Origin: Bacteroidota bacterium
Lineage (GTDB): Bacteria; Bacteroidota; Bacteroidia; Chitinophagales; UBA8649
Direction of reading: 5' to 3'
DNA: 12,565 bases
Assembly (NCBI GenBank): GCA_003447535.1
Contig: DLYY01000118.1
Span: 1-12,565, forward strand
How positions within the stretch are numbered: the first letter of the stretch is position 1; each line of letters opens with the position of its first letter. The notes under the pieces are model-generated. The model was not told the origin of the DNA. It was given only the letters and a program-made list of their open reading frames with translations, and ran no database searches. The position numbers and the translations under genes are program-made. Shown here one piece after another: positions 1-7,935 of this stretch.

Positions 1-181
1 CCTTTCCACGACCACCAGCATGCACCTGTGCTTTGACAACATACCAAGACGTGCCCGTCTCATCCGTAAGCTTTTGCGCTGCAGTTATAGCATCTGAAGT
101 GCTTTCAATCATTACCCCTTCTTGGATGCGCGCACCGTATTTCTTCAATAGGTTTTTTGCCTGATATTCATGTAAGTTCAT
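1..181 (-). CDS. sucC: Succinyl-CoA synthetase (ADP-forming) beta subunit, N-terminal part only
   Basis: This is the beta subunit of the TCA-cycle enzyme that interconverts succinyl-CoA and succinate with nucleotide phosphorylation; it pairs with SucD in the cytoplasm. Only the first 60 codons plus one base are visible; the gene runs off the left edge. The reverse-strand translation begins MNLHEYQAKNLLKKYG, the standard SucC opening that starts the ATP-grasp fold. It continues to a nucleotide-binding lysine (K50) and the HAGGRGK motif (residues 54-60). The ATG at 181-179 is the natural start because the family begins exactly there. The gene is divergent from lolD across a 125-bp spacer. No anomaly is visible in the short piece; sucD is not in view. 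Confidence 0.93.
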   Translation of the reverse strand, partial: MNLHEYQAKNLLKKYGARIQEGVMIESTSDAITAAQKLTDETGTSWYVVKAQVHAGGRGK

Positions 182-306
182 AGTATCGTATTGATTCTCC
201 AGTAAATTTCAACCTAAAGCAACGGATTTGCAAGGAAAGAAAGGTTTTTTTTAAAGAGAATTCATCCACAACTGTTGTACAAATTGTAGACTTCGTATTT
301 TTCAGC
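182..306. promoter_or_regulatory. Divergent intergenic region between sucC and lolD
   Basis: This 125-bp spacer separates two genes that read away from each other, so it should carry the promoter for each of them. It is AT-rich and has a run of eight T at about 245-252. On the + strand a TTG at 275-277 followed 18 bases later by TATTTTTC (296-303) loosely resembles the Bacteroidota TTG / TAnnTTTG promoter. It lies so close to the lolD start (307) that it would give an almost leaderless mRNA. On the - strand TAGGTTGA, upstream of sucC, is a similarly weak match. That promoters lie here is inferred from the divergent layout; the exact boxes are uncertain. Confidence 0.4.
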
Positions 307-957
307 ATGCTCAGCGCGCAAAACATCCATAAATCGTATAATACCCTTTCCGTTCTAAACGGAATTGATATGACTATCGAAGCCAAAGAGGTGGTCAGTA
401 TTGTGGGTAGTTCAGGTGCTGGAAAAAGCACCCTCCTACAAATTCTGGGAACCCTCGAAAAACCAGATCAAGGCGAAGTTACCTTTGAAGGCCAACGCAT
501 ATCATCACTTAGTGGAAAAGAATTAGCTCGTTTTCGAAATGAAAAGATCGGCTTTGTCTTTCAGTTCCATCACCTGCTTCCTGAGTTTTCAGCCCTTGAG
601 AATGTTTGTATTCCAGCGATGTTACAGGGCATTTCACAAAAAAAAGCATCGTTTCGTGCCTCCGAATTACTTGAGAAAATGGGTTTGTCAGAGCGCATTA
701 AACATCGTCCTTCGGAATTATCCGGAGGCGAACAACAACGAGTTGCAGTAGCAAGAGCCCTCATGAATAAACCAGCCATTGTCTTTGCTGATGAACCCTC
801 AGGCAATCTGGATGCTGAAACGAGTGAAGAATTACATGATTTAATTTTTTCCTTACGTGCAACAGAAGAACAAAGCTTTGTGATTGTAACCCATGACCTG
901 GACTTCGCAAAAAAAGCTGACCGCATGCTCACTTTAGACAAGGGCAAACTCGTTTAA
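307..957 (+). CDS. lolD: LolD-type lipoprotein-releasing ABC transporter ATPase
   Basis: This 216-residue cytoplasmic ATPase belongs to the LolD/MacB branch of ABC transporters, which powers release of lipoproteins from the inner membrane by a LolC/E-type permease. All the ABC motifs are intact: Walker A GSSGAGKST (34-42), Q-loop Q86, signature LSGGEQ (138-143), Walker B ending in D162-E163, and switch histidine H196. The stretch after the Q-loop, FHHLLPEFSALEN (87-99), is characteristic of LolD rather than of other ABC ATPases. The length is normal. The ATG at 307 puts the family's usual opening (MLxAxNIHKSY) at residue 1. The membrane partner is not adjacent, which is common in Bacteroidota. 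The 59-bp gap before recQ shows no clear terminator. MacB- or FtsE-like function is the alternative, but less likely. Confidence 0.88.
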   Translation: MLSAQNIHKSYNTLSVLNGIDMTIEAKEVVSIVGSSGAGKSTLLQILGTLEKPDQGEVTFEGQRISSLSGKELARFRNEKIGFVFQFHHLLPEFSALENVCIPAMLQGISQKKASFRASELLEKMGLSERIKHRPSELSGGEQQRVAVARALMNKPAIVFADEPSGNLDAETSEELHDLIFSLRATEEQSFVIVTHDLDFAKKADRMLTLDKGKLV

Positions 958-1016
958 ACTTGTAGCAGAATAACCTTTTCTTTTCTGTATAACTTGACAT
1001 AAGACCTTTACAAAAT

Positions 1017-2948
1017 ATGATTCACGAAAAACCCTCTACCAACGCTCGAGAGCTCTTGAGAAAGTATTGGGGGTTTTCATCGTTTAGACCACTACAAGAG
1101 GATATAATTCGCGATGTGGTCCAAGGAAGGGATGTACTTGGAATAATGACGACAGGCGGAGGAAAGTCGCTGACATATCAAATAAGCGGTTTATTGCGAC
1201 CAGGACTTTGCATTGTGGTAAGCCCCTTAATCTCTTTAATGATCGATCAATTTGAGGGCCTCAAAAAAAGAGGTATTCCAAGTGTTATGATTCATAGCGG
1301 GATGACCGCTCGACAAATCGAGAATGCGTGGAACAGCATTCAATTTAATAAAACAAAGTTTGTCTTCCTCTCCCCGGAACGTTTGCAAACAAAGGCTTTT
1401 AAAGCCTTATATCCTAAACTCAACATTGGCTTGTTTGTAGTCGATGAAGCGCATTGTATTTCAGAATGGGGGCATGACTTCCGACCTTCGTATCTCAAAA
1501 TTGGGTTAATCCGACAATTTCAAGACTCCTACCCTACCTTGGGACTTACGGCGACTGCTACACCTCAAGTTGCACAGGACATCAAGGATTTTTTAAAGCT
1601 TCGAAACACGATTCTCCACCAAACAAGTTTTTCACGACCAAACCTTGCCTTCCAAGTAATCAATGAATCCAATAAGTACAATTGCTTATTAGAAAAACTC
1701 ATTGACTCCAAAAAGCAGCGCACCATCATCTTTGTGCGAAATCGAAGAAAGTGCTATCAAATTGCCTCGTTTTTGCAGCAACATGATATTCAAGCGAAAT
1801 ATTACCACGCAGGATTATCCAATGCTGCTCGAGATGCCATACAATATGAATGGTCCAAGAACAAAATTGATGTAATGGTCGCGACCAATGCGTTTGGAAT
1901 GGGCATAGATAAAGCTGACGTACGACAGGTCATTCACATTGACGTCCCACCAAGCATAGAGGCATACTACCAAGAGGCCGGGCGAGCAGGAAGAGACCGC
2001 TTACCCGCAAAATCAATGATCATTTGTTCTAGGGAGGATTTACGCGATGCTCTTGAACAACAGACAAGCAACAAGGTATCACCATCAGATATCAAAAAAG
2101 TCTATCATTATTTCTGTTTGCACCATGGCATAGCAGAGGGCCAAGGCCAATTCATACCGTATCAGTTGCCCCTTGACGTGCTGATTAAAAAGACCTCCCT
2201 GTCTGCGCTTAGAGTATACAGCTCGTTACAATGGTTAGAACGTTGGGGATTGCTTCATCTTGCGACCAATGAATACAGCCACCATAAAATTAAGGTCATT
2301 ACTTCACGAGAAAACCTCTATAAAATGCAGGTAGAGAGTGAAGATTATCGTGTTGTAATTGACTATTTATTAAGGAACTACCCCAATATATTTCGGGATT
2401 TCCAGTCGATTGACATCAAGCGCATGGCGAAGGAGGTTCAGGGTAATGAAGCACGGATTCTCAAACTCCTTGAGCGACTTCACACCTATGAATGCGTTGA
2501 CTTTCTTCGTGGTATCCAGGGGAATTCTGTGACCTTGCGAATGCCCCGTATAGCAACGGTCAACTTGCCTATCAATACCGCTGAAATAAAACGTCACTTC
2601 AACCATCAAGCGCATCAACTGAGGCAGATGGTTGACTATATTGCCAATGATCGCCTATGTCGTCAGCGCATGCTTTGTATCTATTTTGGTGAAGAAATTC
2701 AACATGATTGTCAAGTATGCGATTCTTGTAAACCAACAAGCAGACCCTCTGTATCCCCCGCCTTAAAGAGTCATTGGATACAACGGATTAAAACACTAAC
2801 CAAAAAGCCGCATTCCTTGGTTTTTGTATTAAGTCATTTTGAAGCGGATGAGCGCCGTGAAGTAAAAGAAATCTTTAACGACCTCTGTGAATGCGGTGAT
2901 CTACATCAAGCCGGAGCCAATACGTTTACCTCAACACCTCAAACCTAA
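1017..2948 (+). CDS. recQ: RecQ-family ATP-dependent 3'-5' DNA helicase, rearranged C-terminus
   Basis: This 643-residue superfamily 2 helicase unwinds DNA during recombination and repair. Visible motifs are motif 0 (FRPLQEDI, 23-30), Walker A TTGGGKS (45-51), the DEAH box (143-146) followed by the RecQ aromatic-rich loop (CISEWGHDFRPSY, 147-159), motif III LTATAT (177-182), and motif VI QEAGRAGRD (319-327). The four zinc-cluster cysteines C548, C565, C568 and C571 have the RecQ spacing C-x16-C-x2-C-x2-C. They lie about 220 residues after motif VI, rather than soon after it as in E. coli RecQ. The intervening region (about 355-510) is predicted helical and resembles winged-helix units. No HRDC domain is evident in the 70-residue tail. 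This layout fits the short second RecQ type found in Bacteroidota, so a paralogue elsewhere in the genome is likely. The stop overlaps the next start (TAATG). Confidence 0.93.
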   Translation: MIHEKPSTNARELLRKYWGFSSFRPLQEDIIRDVVQGRDVLGIMTTGGGKSLTYQISGLLRPGLCIVVSPLISLMIDQFEGLKKRGIPSVMIHSGMTARQIENAWNSIQFNKTKFVFLSPERLQTKAFKALYPKLNIGLFVVDEAHCISEWGHDFRPSYLKIGLIRQFQDSYPTLGLTATATPQVAQDIKDFLKLRNTILHQTSFSRPNLAFQVINESNKYNCLLEKLIDSKKQRTIIFVRNRRKCYQIASFLQQHDIQAKYYHAGLSNAARDAIQYEWSKNKIDVMVATNAFGMGIDKADVRQVIHIDVPPSIEAYYQEAGRAGRDRLPAKSMIICSREDLRDALEQQTSNKVSPSDIKKVYHYFCLHHGIAEGQGQFIPYQLPLDVLIKKTSLSALRVYSSLQWLERWGLLHLATNEYSHHKIKVITSRENLYKMQVESEDYRVVIDYLLRNYPNIFRDFQSIDIKRMAKEVQGNEARILKLLERLHTYECVDFLRGIQGNSVTLRMPRIATVNLPINTAEIKRHFNHQAHQLRQMVDYIANDRLCRQRMLCIYFGEEIQHDCQVCDSCKPTSRPSVSPALKSHWIQRIKTLTKKPHSLVFVLSHFEADERREVKEIFNDLCECGDLHQAGANTFTSTPQT

Positions 2949-4087
2949 TGGGCCAAACTATACACAATAAGCCCACTTGCTGTATTGCTATCACCAACAA
3001 TTACAGATATGACCAAAGGGTGCAGAAGGTCGCGCGATACCTTGCATCCTTGGGATATCACATCACTATCATTGGTAGAAACTTTCCAGTATTGAGCCTG
3101 GAGGATATAAACTCTATTCATCCTGACCTTCATGACTCCGTTTCGATTGATTTGCTGTCTCTTAAGTACTCTCGCGGTTGGCGGTTTTATCTAGAATTTA
3201 ACTGGAAGCTTTGGAGGCTTTTAAGAAAACAGAAATATGATGTCTATCTAGCCAATGATTTGGATACGATCCTTGGAGTATATCATGGTAGCACGCATCA
3301 TGCCAAACGAATCTTTGATGCCCACGAATGGTTTGAAGAAGTAGATGAATTGCAAACAAAACCCTTTGTGCGATGGGTTTGGAAAACCATTGCTAATCAA
3401 TACATCCCAAAATTCACGCATTGCTACACGGTGAATCAATGGTTAGCAGACACCTTTTCGACAGCGTATTCTAAGGACTTTACTGTGGTGAGAAACATTC
3501 CTGTAAGCAGAAATCTCAAGGATGCATTACCCCAAGCCATTCAAGAGGCTTTACCAAAAGATTTTATTCTTTACCAAGGGGTGATTAATTCTGGAAGAGG
3601 ATTAGACAATGTGATTTCTGCATGGACAAAAGACCTACCTCCTCTTGTTATTGCGGGATATGGAGATGAAGTTGACCAACTTAAGACATTAGCACACCAA
3701 CAGGGTAAATCAGATCAAATACTTTGGTTGGGGAGAATTACTCCAAGCCTTCTTCCGAGCATCACGAAAAAGGCGTTGCTTGGGCTGCATCTTTTGGATA
3801 CCGCATCTAAAAACTATAGATATTCGCTTGCCAACAAATGCTTCGAATATATGCATGCTGGCCTGCCTATGCTTACCGTTGAAACCCCAATACACGAAAT
3901 GCTTTATGAAAAAGCACCTTATTTTTTAATGCTCGATGATCTTCAGCCTCAACACATAGCACAGGGTATCCATCATTGTCTTTCAGCAGAATCTCAACAA
4001 GTCATGCGGCAAGCAGCCTATAAGGCAAAAGAGAACTTCACCTGGGCTAATGAATGCCAACATTTAGAAACTATGTACGCCCTTTAA
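2948..4087 (+). CDS. GT4-like glycosyltransferase, GT-B fold
   Basis: This 379-residue putative glycosyltransferase probably adds a sugar to a cell-surface polysaccharide, lipid or glycan; donor and acceptor cannot be read from the sequence. The N-terminal acceptor domain shows TNNYRYDQRVQKVARYL (16-32), ANDLDTIL (102-109) and FDAHEWF (123-129), typical of a common Bacteroidota glycosyltransferase group. The C-terminal donor domain has LYQGVINSGRGLD (208-220), a glycine turn in VIAGYGD (234-240), and NKCFEYMHAGLP (296-307), the nucleotide-sugar binding region with its conserved glutamate E300. There is no signal peptide or membrane segment, so it acts on the cytoplasmic side. The ATG at 2948 shares one base with the recQ stop, which favours translational coupling. 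It does not have the N-terminus of the bacillithiol glycosyltransferase BshA. An 86-bp spacer (4088-4173) follows, with no clear terminator or strong promoter. Confidence 0.8.
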   Translation: MGQTIHNKPTCCIAITNNYRYDQRVQKVARYLASLGYHITIIGRNFPVLSLEDINSIHPDLHDSVSIDLLSLKYSRGWRFYLEFNWKLWRLLRKQKYDVYLANDLDTILGVYHGSTHHAKRIFDAHEWFEEVDELQTKPFVRWVWKTIANQYIPKFTHCYTVNQWLADTFSTAYSKDFTVVRNIPVSRNLKDALPQAIQEALPKDFILYQGVINSGRGLDNVISAWTKDLPPLVIAGYGDEVDQLKTLAHQQGKSDQILWLGRITPSLLPSITKKALLGLHLLDTASKNYRYSLANKCFEYMHAGLPMLTVETPIHEMLYEKAPYFLMLDDLQPQHIAQGIHHCLSAESQQVMRQAAYKAKENFTWANECQHLETMYAL

Positions 4088-4173
4088 CACCTTCTACCCC
4101 GTTGTTCATTTATCGTGGATTCTTGGTGTATTTCTTAGGTATAGATGTCTTCATTTAATCTTACCTTTTCATA

Positions 4174-4854
4174 ATGAAATGTACTTTCTACGGACATGCC
4201 TGTTTTCTTCTTGATACGGGCAGTCATAAAATTCTTTTTGATCCCTTTATTCGGAGTAATGAAAAAGCTGCGCACATCGACGTGGACTCGATTGAGGCAG
4301 ACTTTATCCTCTTATCACACGGTCATGTGGACCACATTGCCGAAACAGAAGAGATTGCTAAGCGCTGCGGAGCAACCGTAGTATCCAACTATGAGGTAGC
4401 TATGTATTTTGGAGCAAAAGAATGCCAAATCCACCCTATGAATCATGGAGGGAGCTGGCCATTTGACTTCGGCTGTGTGCACTATGTGCAAGCAGTGCAT
4501 ACCTCTTCGCTGCCGGATGGCAGTTATGGCGGCCAACCTGGAGGTTTTGTAATTGAGTTTGATGATATGCTATTCTATTATAGCGGGGATACAGCCGTTA
4601 CCTTAGATATGACATTGATTCCTGAAATGATAGGCCCCATTGATTTTTCAGTACTGCCTATTGGTGGAAACTTTACCATGGATCATAAAGGAGCCATTAA
4701 AACCTCAGAACTTGTTCAGTGCAAGCGTGTACTAGGCATCCACTTTGATACGTTTGGATATATCGAGGTCGACCATAATGAGGTCAAGGCAGATTTCAAA
4801 AAAGCAGACATTGACTTTACTATGCTGGCCATTGGCGATAGCATGAATATTTAA
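4174..4854 (+). CDS. UPF0173 family metal-dependent hydrolase (metallo-beta-lactamase fold)
   Basis: This 226-residue cytoplasmic protein belongs to the UPF0173/YtkL group of metallo-beta-lactamase-fold hydrolases, whose physiological substrate is not established. The start MKCTFYGHACFLLDT and the following DPF (23-25) match the family opening. Metal ligands are visible as SHGHVDH (48-54; H49, H51, D53, H54), H109, D139 in the YYSGDT segment, and H190 near GIHFDTFG. Together these make a complete two-metal site, so the enzyme is probably active. The length is normal for the family. It lies 25 bp upstream of parA in the same direction and could share a transcript with it; no functional link to partitioning is implied by the sequence. 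No signal peptide is present. Confidence 0.88.
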   Translation: MKCTFYGHACFLLDTGSHKILFDPFIRSNEKAAHIDVDSIEADFILLSHGHVDHIAETEEIAKRCGATVVSNYEVAMYFGAKECQIHPMNHGGSWPFDFGCVHYVQAVHTSSLPDGSYGGQPGGFVIEFDDMLFYYSGDTAVTLDMTLIPEMIGPIDFSVLPIGGNFTMDHKGAIKTSELVQCKRVLGIHFDTFGYIEVDHNEVKADFKKADIDFTMLAIGDSMNI

Positions 4855-4879
4855 AACCGGAAGGAAAACAAAGAAGAAC

Positions 4880-5668
4880 ATGGGAAGAGTTATTGCGATA
4901 ACCAATCAAAAAGGAGGTGTAGGAAAAACATCTTCAGCAATTAACCTTGCGGCTAGTCTGGCAATTTTAGAAAAAAAGACACTAATTATTGATGCCGATC
5001 CGCAAGCAAATGCAACGTCAGGAATTGGAATCAATCCTAAAGAGATTAAGCATGGACTCTATGAGTGCCTAGTTGGGGATGCCACAATAAAAGACTCAAT
5101 CATATCGACGGAAACACCCCACTTGGACATCCTTCCATCACATGTCGATTTGGTAGGTGCAGAAATTGAATTGATCAATGTCCCTTCACGAGAACGCATC
5201 ATAGCTAAACTCATTGATGGTATTAAAGATTTATACGATTTTATCATTATTGATTGCTCGCCATCCCTGGGATTAATTACTGTCAATGCCCTCGCAGCAG
5301 CTGATTCTGTGATTATTCCTGTTCAAGCAGAGTATTTTGCTTTAGAAGGACTAGGTAAACTGCTTAATACCATCAAAATTGTTCAGAAACGCATTAATGC
5401 CGATTTGCAGATCGAAGGGATTCTGATTACCATGTTCGACCAAAGGCTTCGATTGGCTAATGATGTAAACCAAGAGGTCCGTAAGCATTTTGAAGAGCTC
5501 GTTTTTGAGACAATTATTCATCGAAATACACGTATCGGAGAAGCCCCATCGGTTGGCAAGCCTGTTATCTTGTTTGATGCAAGCTCAAAAGGAGCACAAG
5601 ACTATCTCAACTTAGCAAGAGAAATTTTGGTGAAGCTCGGTCAAATCAATGAGGCTGTAGCAAGCTAA
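4880..5668 (+). CDS. parA: ParA/Soj chromosome partitioning ATPase
   Basis: This 262-residue Walker-type ATPase works with ParB to segregate newly replicated chromosome origins, binding DNA non-specifically in its ATP-bound dimeric state. The deviant Walker A motif KGGVGKT (11-17) carries the signature lysine K11 and K16. The segment LIIDADPQAN (35-44) holds the catalytic-region aspartate D40. Walker B FIIIDCSPS (121-129) has D125. Arginines in FDQRLRLANDV (186-196) and the RIGEAPSVGKP segment (218-228) are family-typical DNA-binding and C-terminal motifs. Size and absence of an N-terminal HTH place it with chromosomal Soj-type ParA rather than plasmid types. An A-rich leader with GGAAGG and AGAAGAA precedes the ATG. 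parB begins 18 bp after its stop. Confidence 0.95.
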   Translation: MGRVIAITNQKGGVGKTSSAINLAASLAILEKKTLIIDADPQANATSGIGINPKEIKHGLYECLVGDATIKDSIISTETPHLDILPSHVDLVGAEIELINVPSRERIIAKLIDGIKDLYDFIIIDCSPSLGLITVNALAAADSVIIPVQAEYFALEGLGKLLNTIKIVQKRINADLQIEGILITMFDQRLRLANDVNQEVRKHFEELVFETIIHRNTRIGEAPSVGKPVILFDASSKGAQDYLNLAREILVKLGQINEAVAS

Positions 5669-5686
5669 CCCCTAGAGACAAGAGTT

Positions 5687-6577
5687 ATGGCAAATGGAAA
5701 AAGAGAAGCAATGGGAAAAGGTATTCGTGCCTTACTTTCTGACATTGGAGAGACACCAAACACCAGTTCAGTAGGCAGCCTATCAGGCCGATCAAAAGGC
5801 ATTGGAGAAGTACTTAACATTCCCATTCTTGAGATCAAGGTAAATCCCTTTCAGCCTCGTGTAGAGTTTGACGATGAAAAACTCGAAGAGTTGGCAGAAT
5901 CCATTCGTATTCACGGTGTGGTTCAACCTTTAACAGTTCGAAGAGAACCAAGCGGAAAGATTGAGTTAATCGCGGGGGAGCGAAGACTCAGAGCATCAAA
6001 ACTAGCGGGACTGCTGGAAGTTCCCTGTTATGTCAGAAATGCCAACGATCAAGAATCACTTGAAATCGCCCTCATTGAGAACATACAGCGCGAAGATTTA
6101 AATGCGCTTGAAGTGGGACGCAGTTATGAGCGACTCATTGAGGAATGTTCGCTAACCCACGAAGAGTTGTCCCAACGAATAGGCAAAAAGCGTGCAACAA
6201 TCAGTAATTACCTACGGCTTCTCAAACTTCCACCCGATGTACAGAATGCCTTAAGTGAACAACGTATCTCCATGGGTCATGCACGTGCACTAGCTGGTTT
6301 AGAGGATGTTTTACTGCAACTCGACCTGCTTCATGAAATTCTAAGTGACAACTTATCAGTGCGGGAAGTCGAACGGCGTATCGCGAGTCTAGCAAAACGG
6401 AAACCCAAAGTAAAAAACAAAAAGAAATCTCCTTCGTTCAAGACCATGGAAGAAAAACTTTCCTCACAGTGGAGTACTCGAGTTCGTCTCAATCAAAAAG
6501 CCAATGGGTCAGGGGAGATGAGTGTATACTTTCATAATGAAGAAGACTTACAACGGATTCTTGACTTATTGCAATAA
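5687..6577 (+). CDS. parB: ParB/Spo0J chromosome partitioning protein (CTPase, parS-binding)
   Basis: This 296-residue protein binds parS sites, spreads as a CTP-dependent clamp and stimulates ParA. Residues 5-17 (KREAMGKGIRALL) form the basic N-terminal ParA-stimulating motif, which supports the ATG at 5687 over the internal ATG at codon 9. The ParB/Srx nucleotide-binding domain spans about 43-135, with GERRLRA (97-103) and ENIQREDL (131-138). A helix-turn-helix follows at about 155-185 (TISNYLRLLKLP, 171-182). After a lysine-rich linker (about 237-248), the C-terminal dimerisation domain spans about 252-296. All motifs are intact and the length is normal. No canonical parS palindrome is visible in the window. 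The next gene starts 10 bp downstream. Confidence 0.95.
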   Translation: MANGKREAMGKGIRALLSDIGETPNTSSVGSLSGRSKGIGEVLNIPILEIKVNPFQPRVEFDDEKLEELAESIRIHGVVQPLTVRREPSGKIELIAGERRLRASKLAGLLEVPCYVRNANDQESLEIALIENIQREDLNALEVGRSYERLIEECSLTHEELSQRIGKKRATISNYLRLLKLPPDVQNALSEQRISMGHARALAGLEDVLLQLDLLHEILSDNLSVREVERRIASLAKRKPKVKNKKKSPSFKTMEEKLSSQWSTRVRLNQKANGSGEMSVYFHNEEDLQRILDLLQ

Positions 6578-6587
6578 CTACTGTATC

Positions 6588-7193
6588 ATGGGCGCTGCAT
6601 TACGCAACAAGCTAAGCCTAACGTTTATGTTCTTGTTGGTATTCAACCTTCAAGCACAAGAAATCCTAATGGATACAACCCAACCCACAAAGGATAGTGC
6701 CCTTACCCTATCTGAAGAGATAGTTGAAGATTCCTTCCATCCAAAAGACTTTAAACGTGCCATCCTATGGGCAAGCACATTACCAGGAGCAGGTCAAGCT
6801 TATAATGAAAAATATTGGAAGATGCCCATTGTGTATGGTGGACTCGGTGGAATAACCTATTGGTTGGTCAGCGGTATCAAAGATTTTCGATGTTATCGTG
6901 GTGCCCTAAGAGCTCTGAATGACGATAACCCTAGCAATGACCTAGGATGTAATGGATTTACGTCCTCAAGTGCCTTACAACTCAAGCGAGAGTCAAGTCG
7001 GCGACAAATTGACTATGGCGCACTTCTACTTAGCTTGGGGTATGCACTTCAAATTATGGATGCCGCGGTAGACGCCAGACTCAGTCATTTTCAAGTTGAC
7101 GACAACCTTCTTCTAACGTGGAATCCTGTGGTGCTGCCGAGCCCTGTTGGAACGCCGATCGTGGGATTATCTGTATCATTACACTTAGAGTAA
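6588..7193 (+). CDS. DUF5683 envelope protein of unknown function
   Basis: This 201-residue protein has an apparent signal peptide (basic MGAALRNK, then a hydrophobic stretch at about 9-20, with likely cleavage after LQAQ, residue 24), so it is probably exported to the periplasm or outer membrane. The mature part carries the DUF5683 hallmark: HPKDFKRAILWASTLPGAGQ (51-70), followed by YNEKYWKMPIVYGGLGG (72-88). Two later hydrophobic patches (about 143-160 and 188-200) could be short membrane or beta segments. An in-frame upstream ATG at 6522 would overlap parB by 56 bp and put extra residues ahead of the signal peptide, so the ATG at 6588 is preferred. The position between parB and dapB is a recurrent arrangement in Bacteroidota. 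No function is established for the family. Confidence 0.82.
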   Translation: MGAALRNKLSLTFMFLLVFNLQAQEILMDTTQPTKDSALTLSEEIVEDSFHPKDFKRAILWASTLPGAGQAYNEKYWKMPIVYGGLGGITYWLVSGIKDFRCYRGALRALNDDNPSNDLGCNGFTSSSALQLKRESSRRQIDYGALLLSLGYALQIMDAAVDARLSHFQVDDNLLLTWNPVVLPSPVGTPIVGLSVSLHLE

Positions 7194-7203
7194 AATCAAA
7201 TCT

Positions 7204-7926
7204 ATGCGTGTCGCTTTACTTGGTTACGGAAAAATGGGCAAGGCTCTGCACAAAACCCTTGAAGAACAGGGCCATAACATCGGCTTTATCCATGAGACGC
7301 AAAACGTAATTGAGGTATCCGACCATCTCTTGTCATGTGATGTGGCTATTGAATTCACAGGTCCAGAAAACGCTGTTCAAAACTTGATTTTTTGTGCTAA
7401 GCATGGACTACCCGTTGTATCTGGGACCACAGGCTGGTTGGATCAATGGAGCCAGGTTCAAACTAAACAGCAAGAACATCAGGCTAAAATTCTCTATGGA
7501 AGCAACTTCAGTCTAGGCGTCCAATTGTTTCTGGAAGCCGCCAAGAACTTAGCCCAGCTCATGAAGGGTCGCCAAGACTTCAAGCTTCACCTTGAAGAAA
7601 CGCATCATCTAGAGAAAAAGGACGCCCCAAGTGGTACTGCAATTAGTCTTTTTCACGCTGTACAACAAGGGGACTCATCACTTAATCAATGGACATTAGA
7701 GAATGAACAGACCAATGAAAAGACCACTATAAAAGCCTTCCGGGAACAGGGAATCATTGGAAACCATCAGGCCATTTGGGATGGCGCGATTGATTACATC
7801 AAACTTGAACATCATGCTAAAAGCCGACAAGGTTTTGTGCAAGGAGCTATTGATTCAGCACAATGGTTAATTCAACAGCAAAAATCTGGTTTGTATTCTG
7901 TTCGGGATGTATTGGGATTGACGTAA
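7204..7926 (+). CDS. dapB: 4-hydroxy-tetrahydrodipicolinate reductase
   Basis: This enzyme reduces 4-hydroxy-tetrahydrodipicolinate to tetrahydrodipicolinate with NAD(P)H in the cytoplasmic diaminopimelate/lysine pathway, so it supplies peptidoglycan cross-linking precursors. The N-terminal Rossmann motif GYGKMG (7-12) binds the cofactor. EFTGPE (50-55) and SGTTGW (73-78) match the conserved dinucleotide-domain segments. The catalytic region has histidines H134-H135 and KKDAPSGTA (138-146), with the active-site lysine at K139. C-terminal REQGIIGNH (180-188) and RQGFVQGA (208-215) are also family-typical. At 240 residues it is shorter than E. coli DapB (about 273), as usual for Bacteroidota. 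The ATG follows the DUF5683 stop by 10 bp, and lepB begins 9 bp after its stop, consistent with one operon. Confidence 0.95.
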   Translation: MRVALLGYGKMGKALHKTLEEQGHNIGFIHETQNVIEVSDHLLSCDVAIEFTGPENAVQNLIFCAKHGLPVVSGTTGWLDQWSQVQTKQQEHQAKILYGSNFSLGVQLFLEAAKNLAQLMKGRQDFKLHLEETHHLEKKDAPSGTAISLFHAVQQGDSSLNQWTLENEQTNEKTTIKAFREQGIIGNHQAIWDGAIDYIKLEHHAKSRQGFVQGAIDSAQWLIQQQKSGLYSVRDVLGLT

Positions 7927-7935
7927 ATTCGAAAA

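Noticed and set aside
960..997. Possible recQ promoter: TTG at 960-962 and TAACTTGA at 990-997
   Set aside because: The -7-like box lacks one T of TAnnTTTG, and the spacing (27 bases) is longer than expected, so it is not convincing.
2948..4087. Glycosyltransferase as BshA, the first bacillithiol enzyme
   Set aside because: The N-terminus lacks the glycine-rich opening of BshA and instead matches a different Bacteroidota glycosyltransferase group. It is also about 5.7 kb from bshC on the opposite strand.
6280..6289. Perfect palindrome TGCACGTGCA inside parB, with the CACGTG core of parS
   Set aside because: Only the 6-bp core and two incidental flanking bases on each side agree with parS. 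The flanks beyond the core match the parS consensus poorly, and the bases encode an ordinary HTH-region segment. Tempting because B. subtilis has a parS inside spo0J, but too weak to annotate.
6522..6587. N-terminal extension of the DUF5683 protein from an upstream ATG at 6522
   Set aside because: It would overlap parB by 56 bp and place 22 residues ahead of an otherwise well-formed signal peptide starting at 6588.
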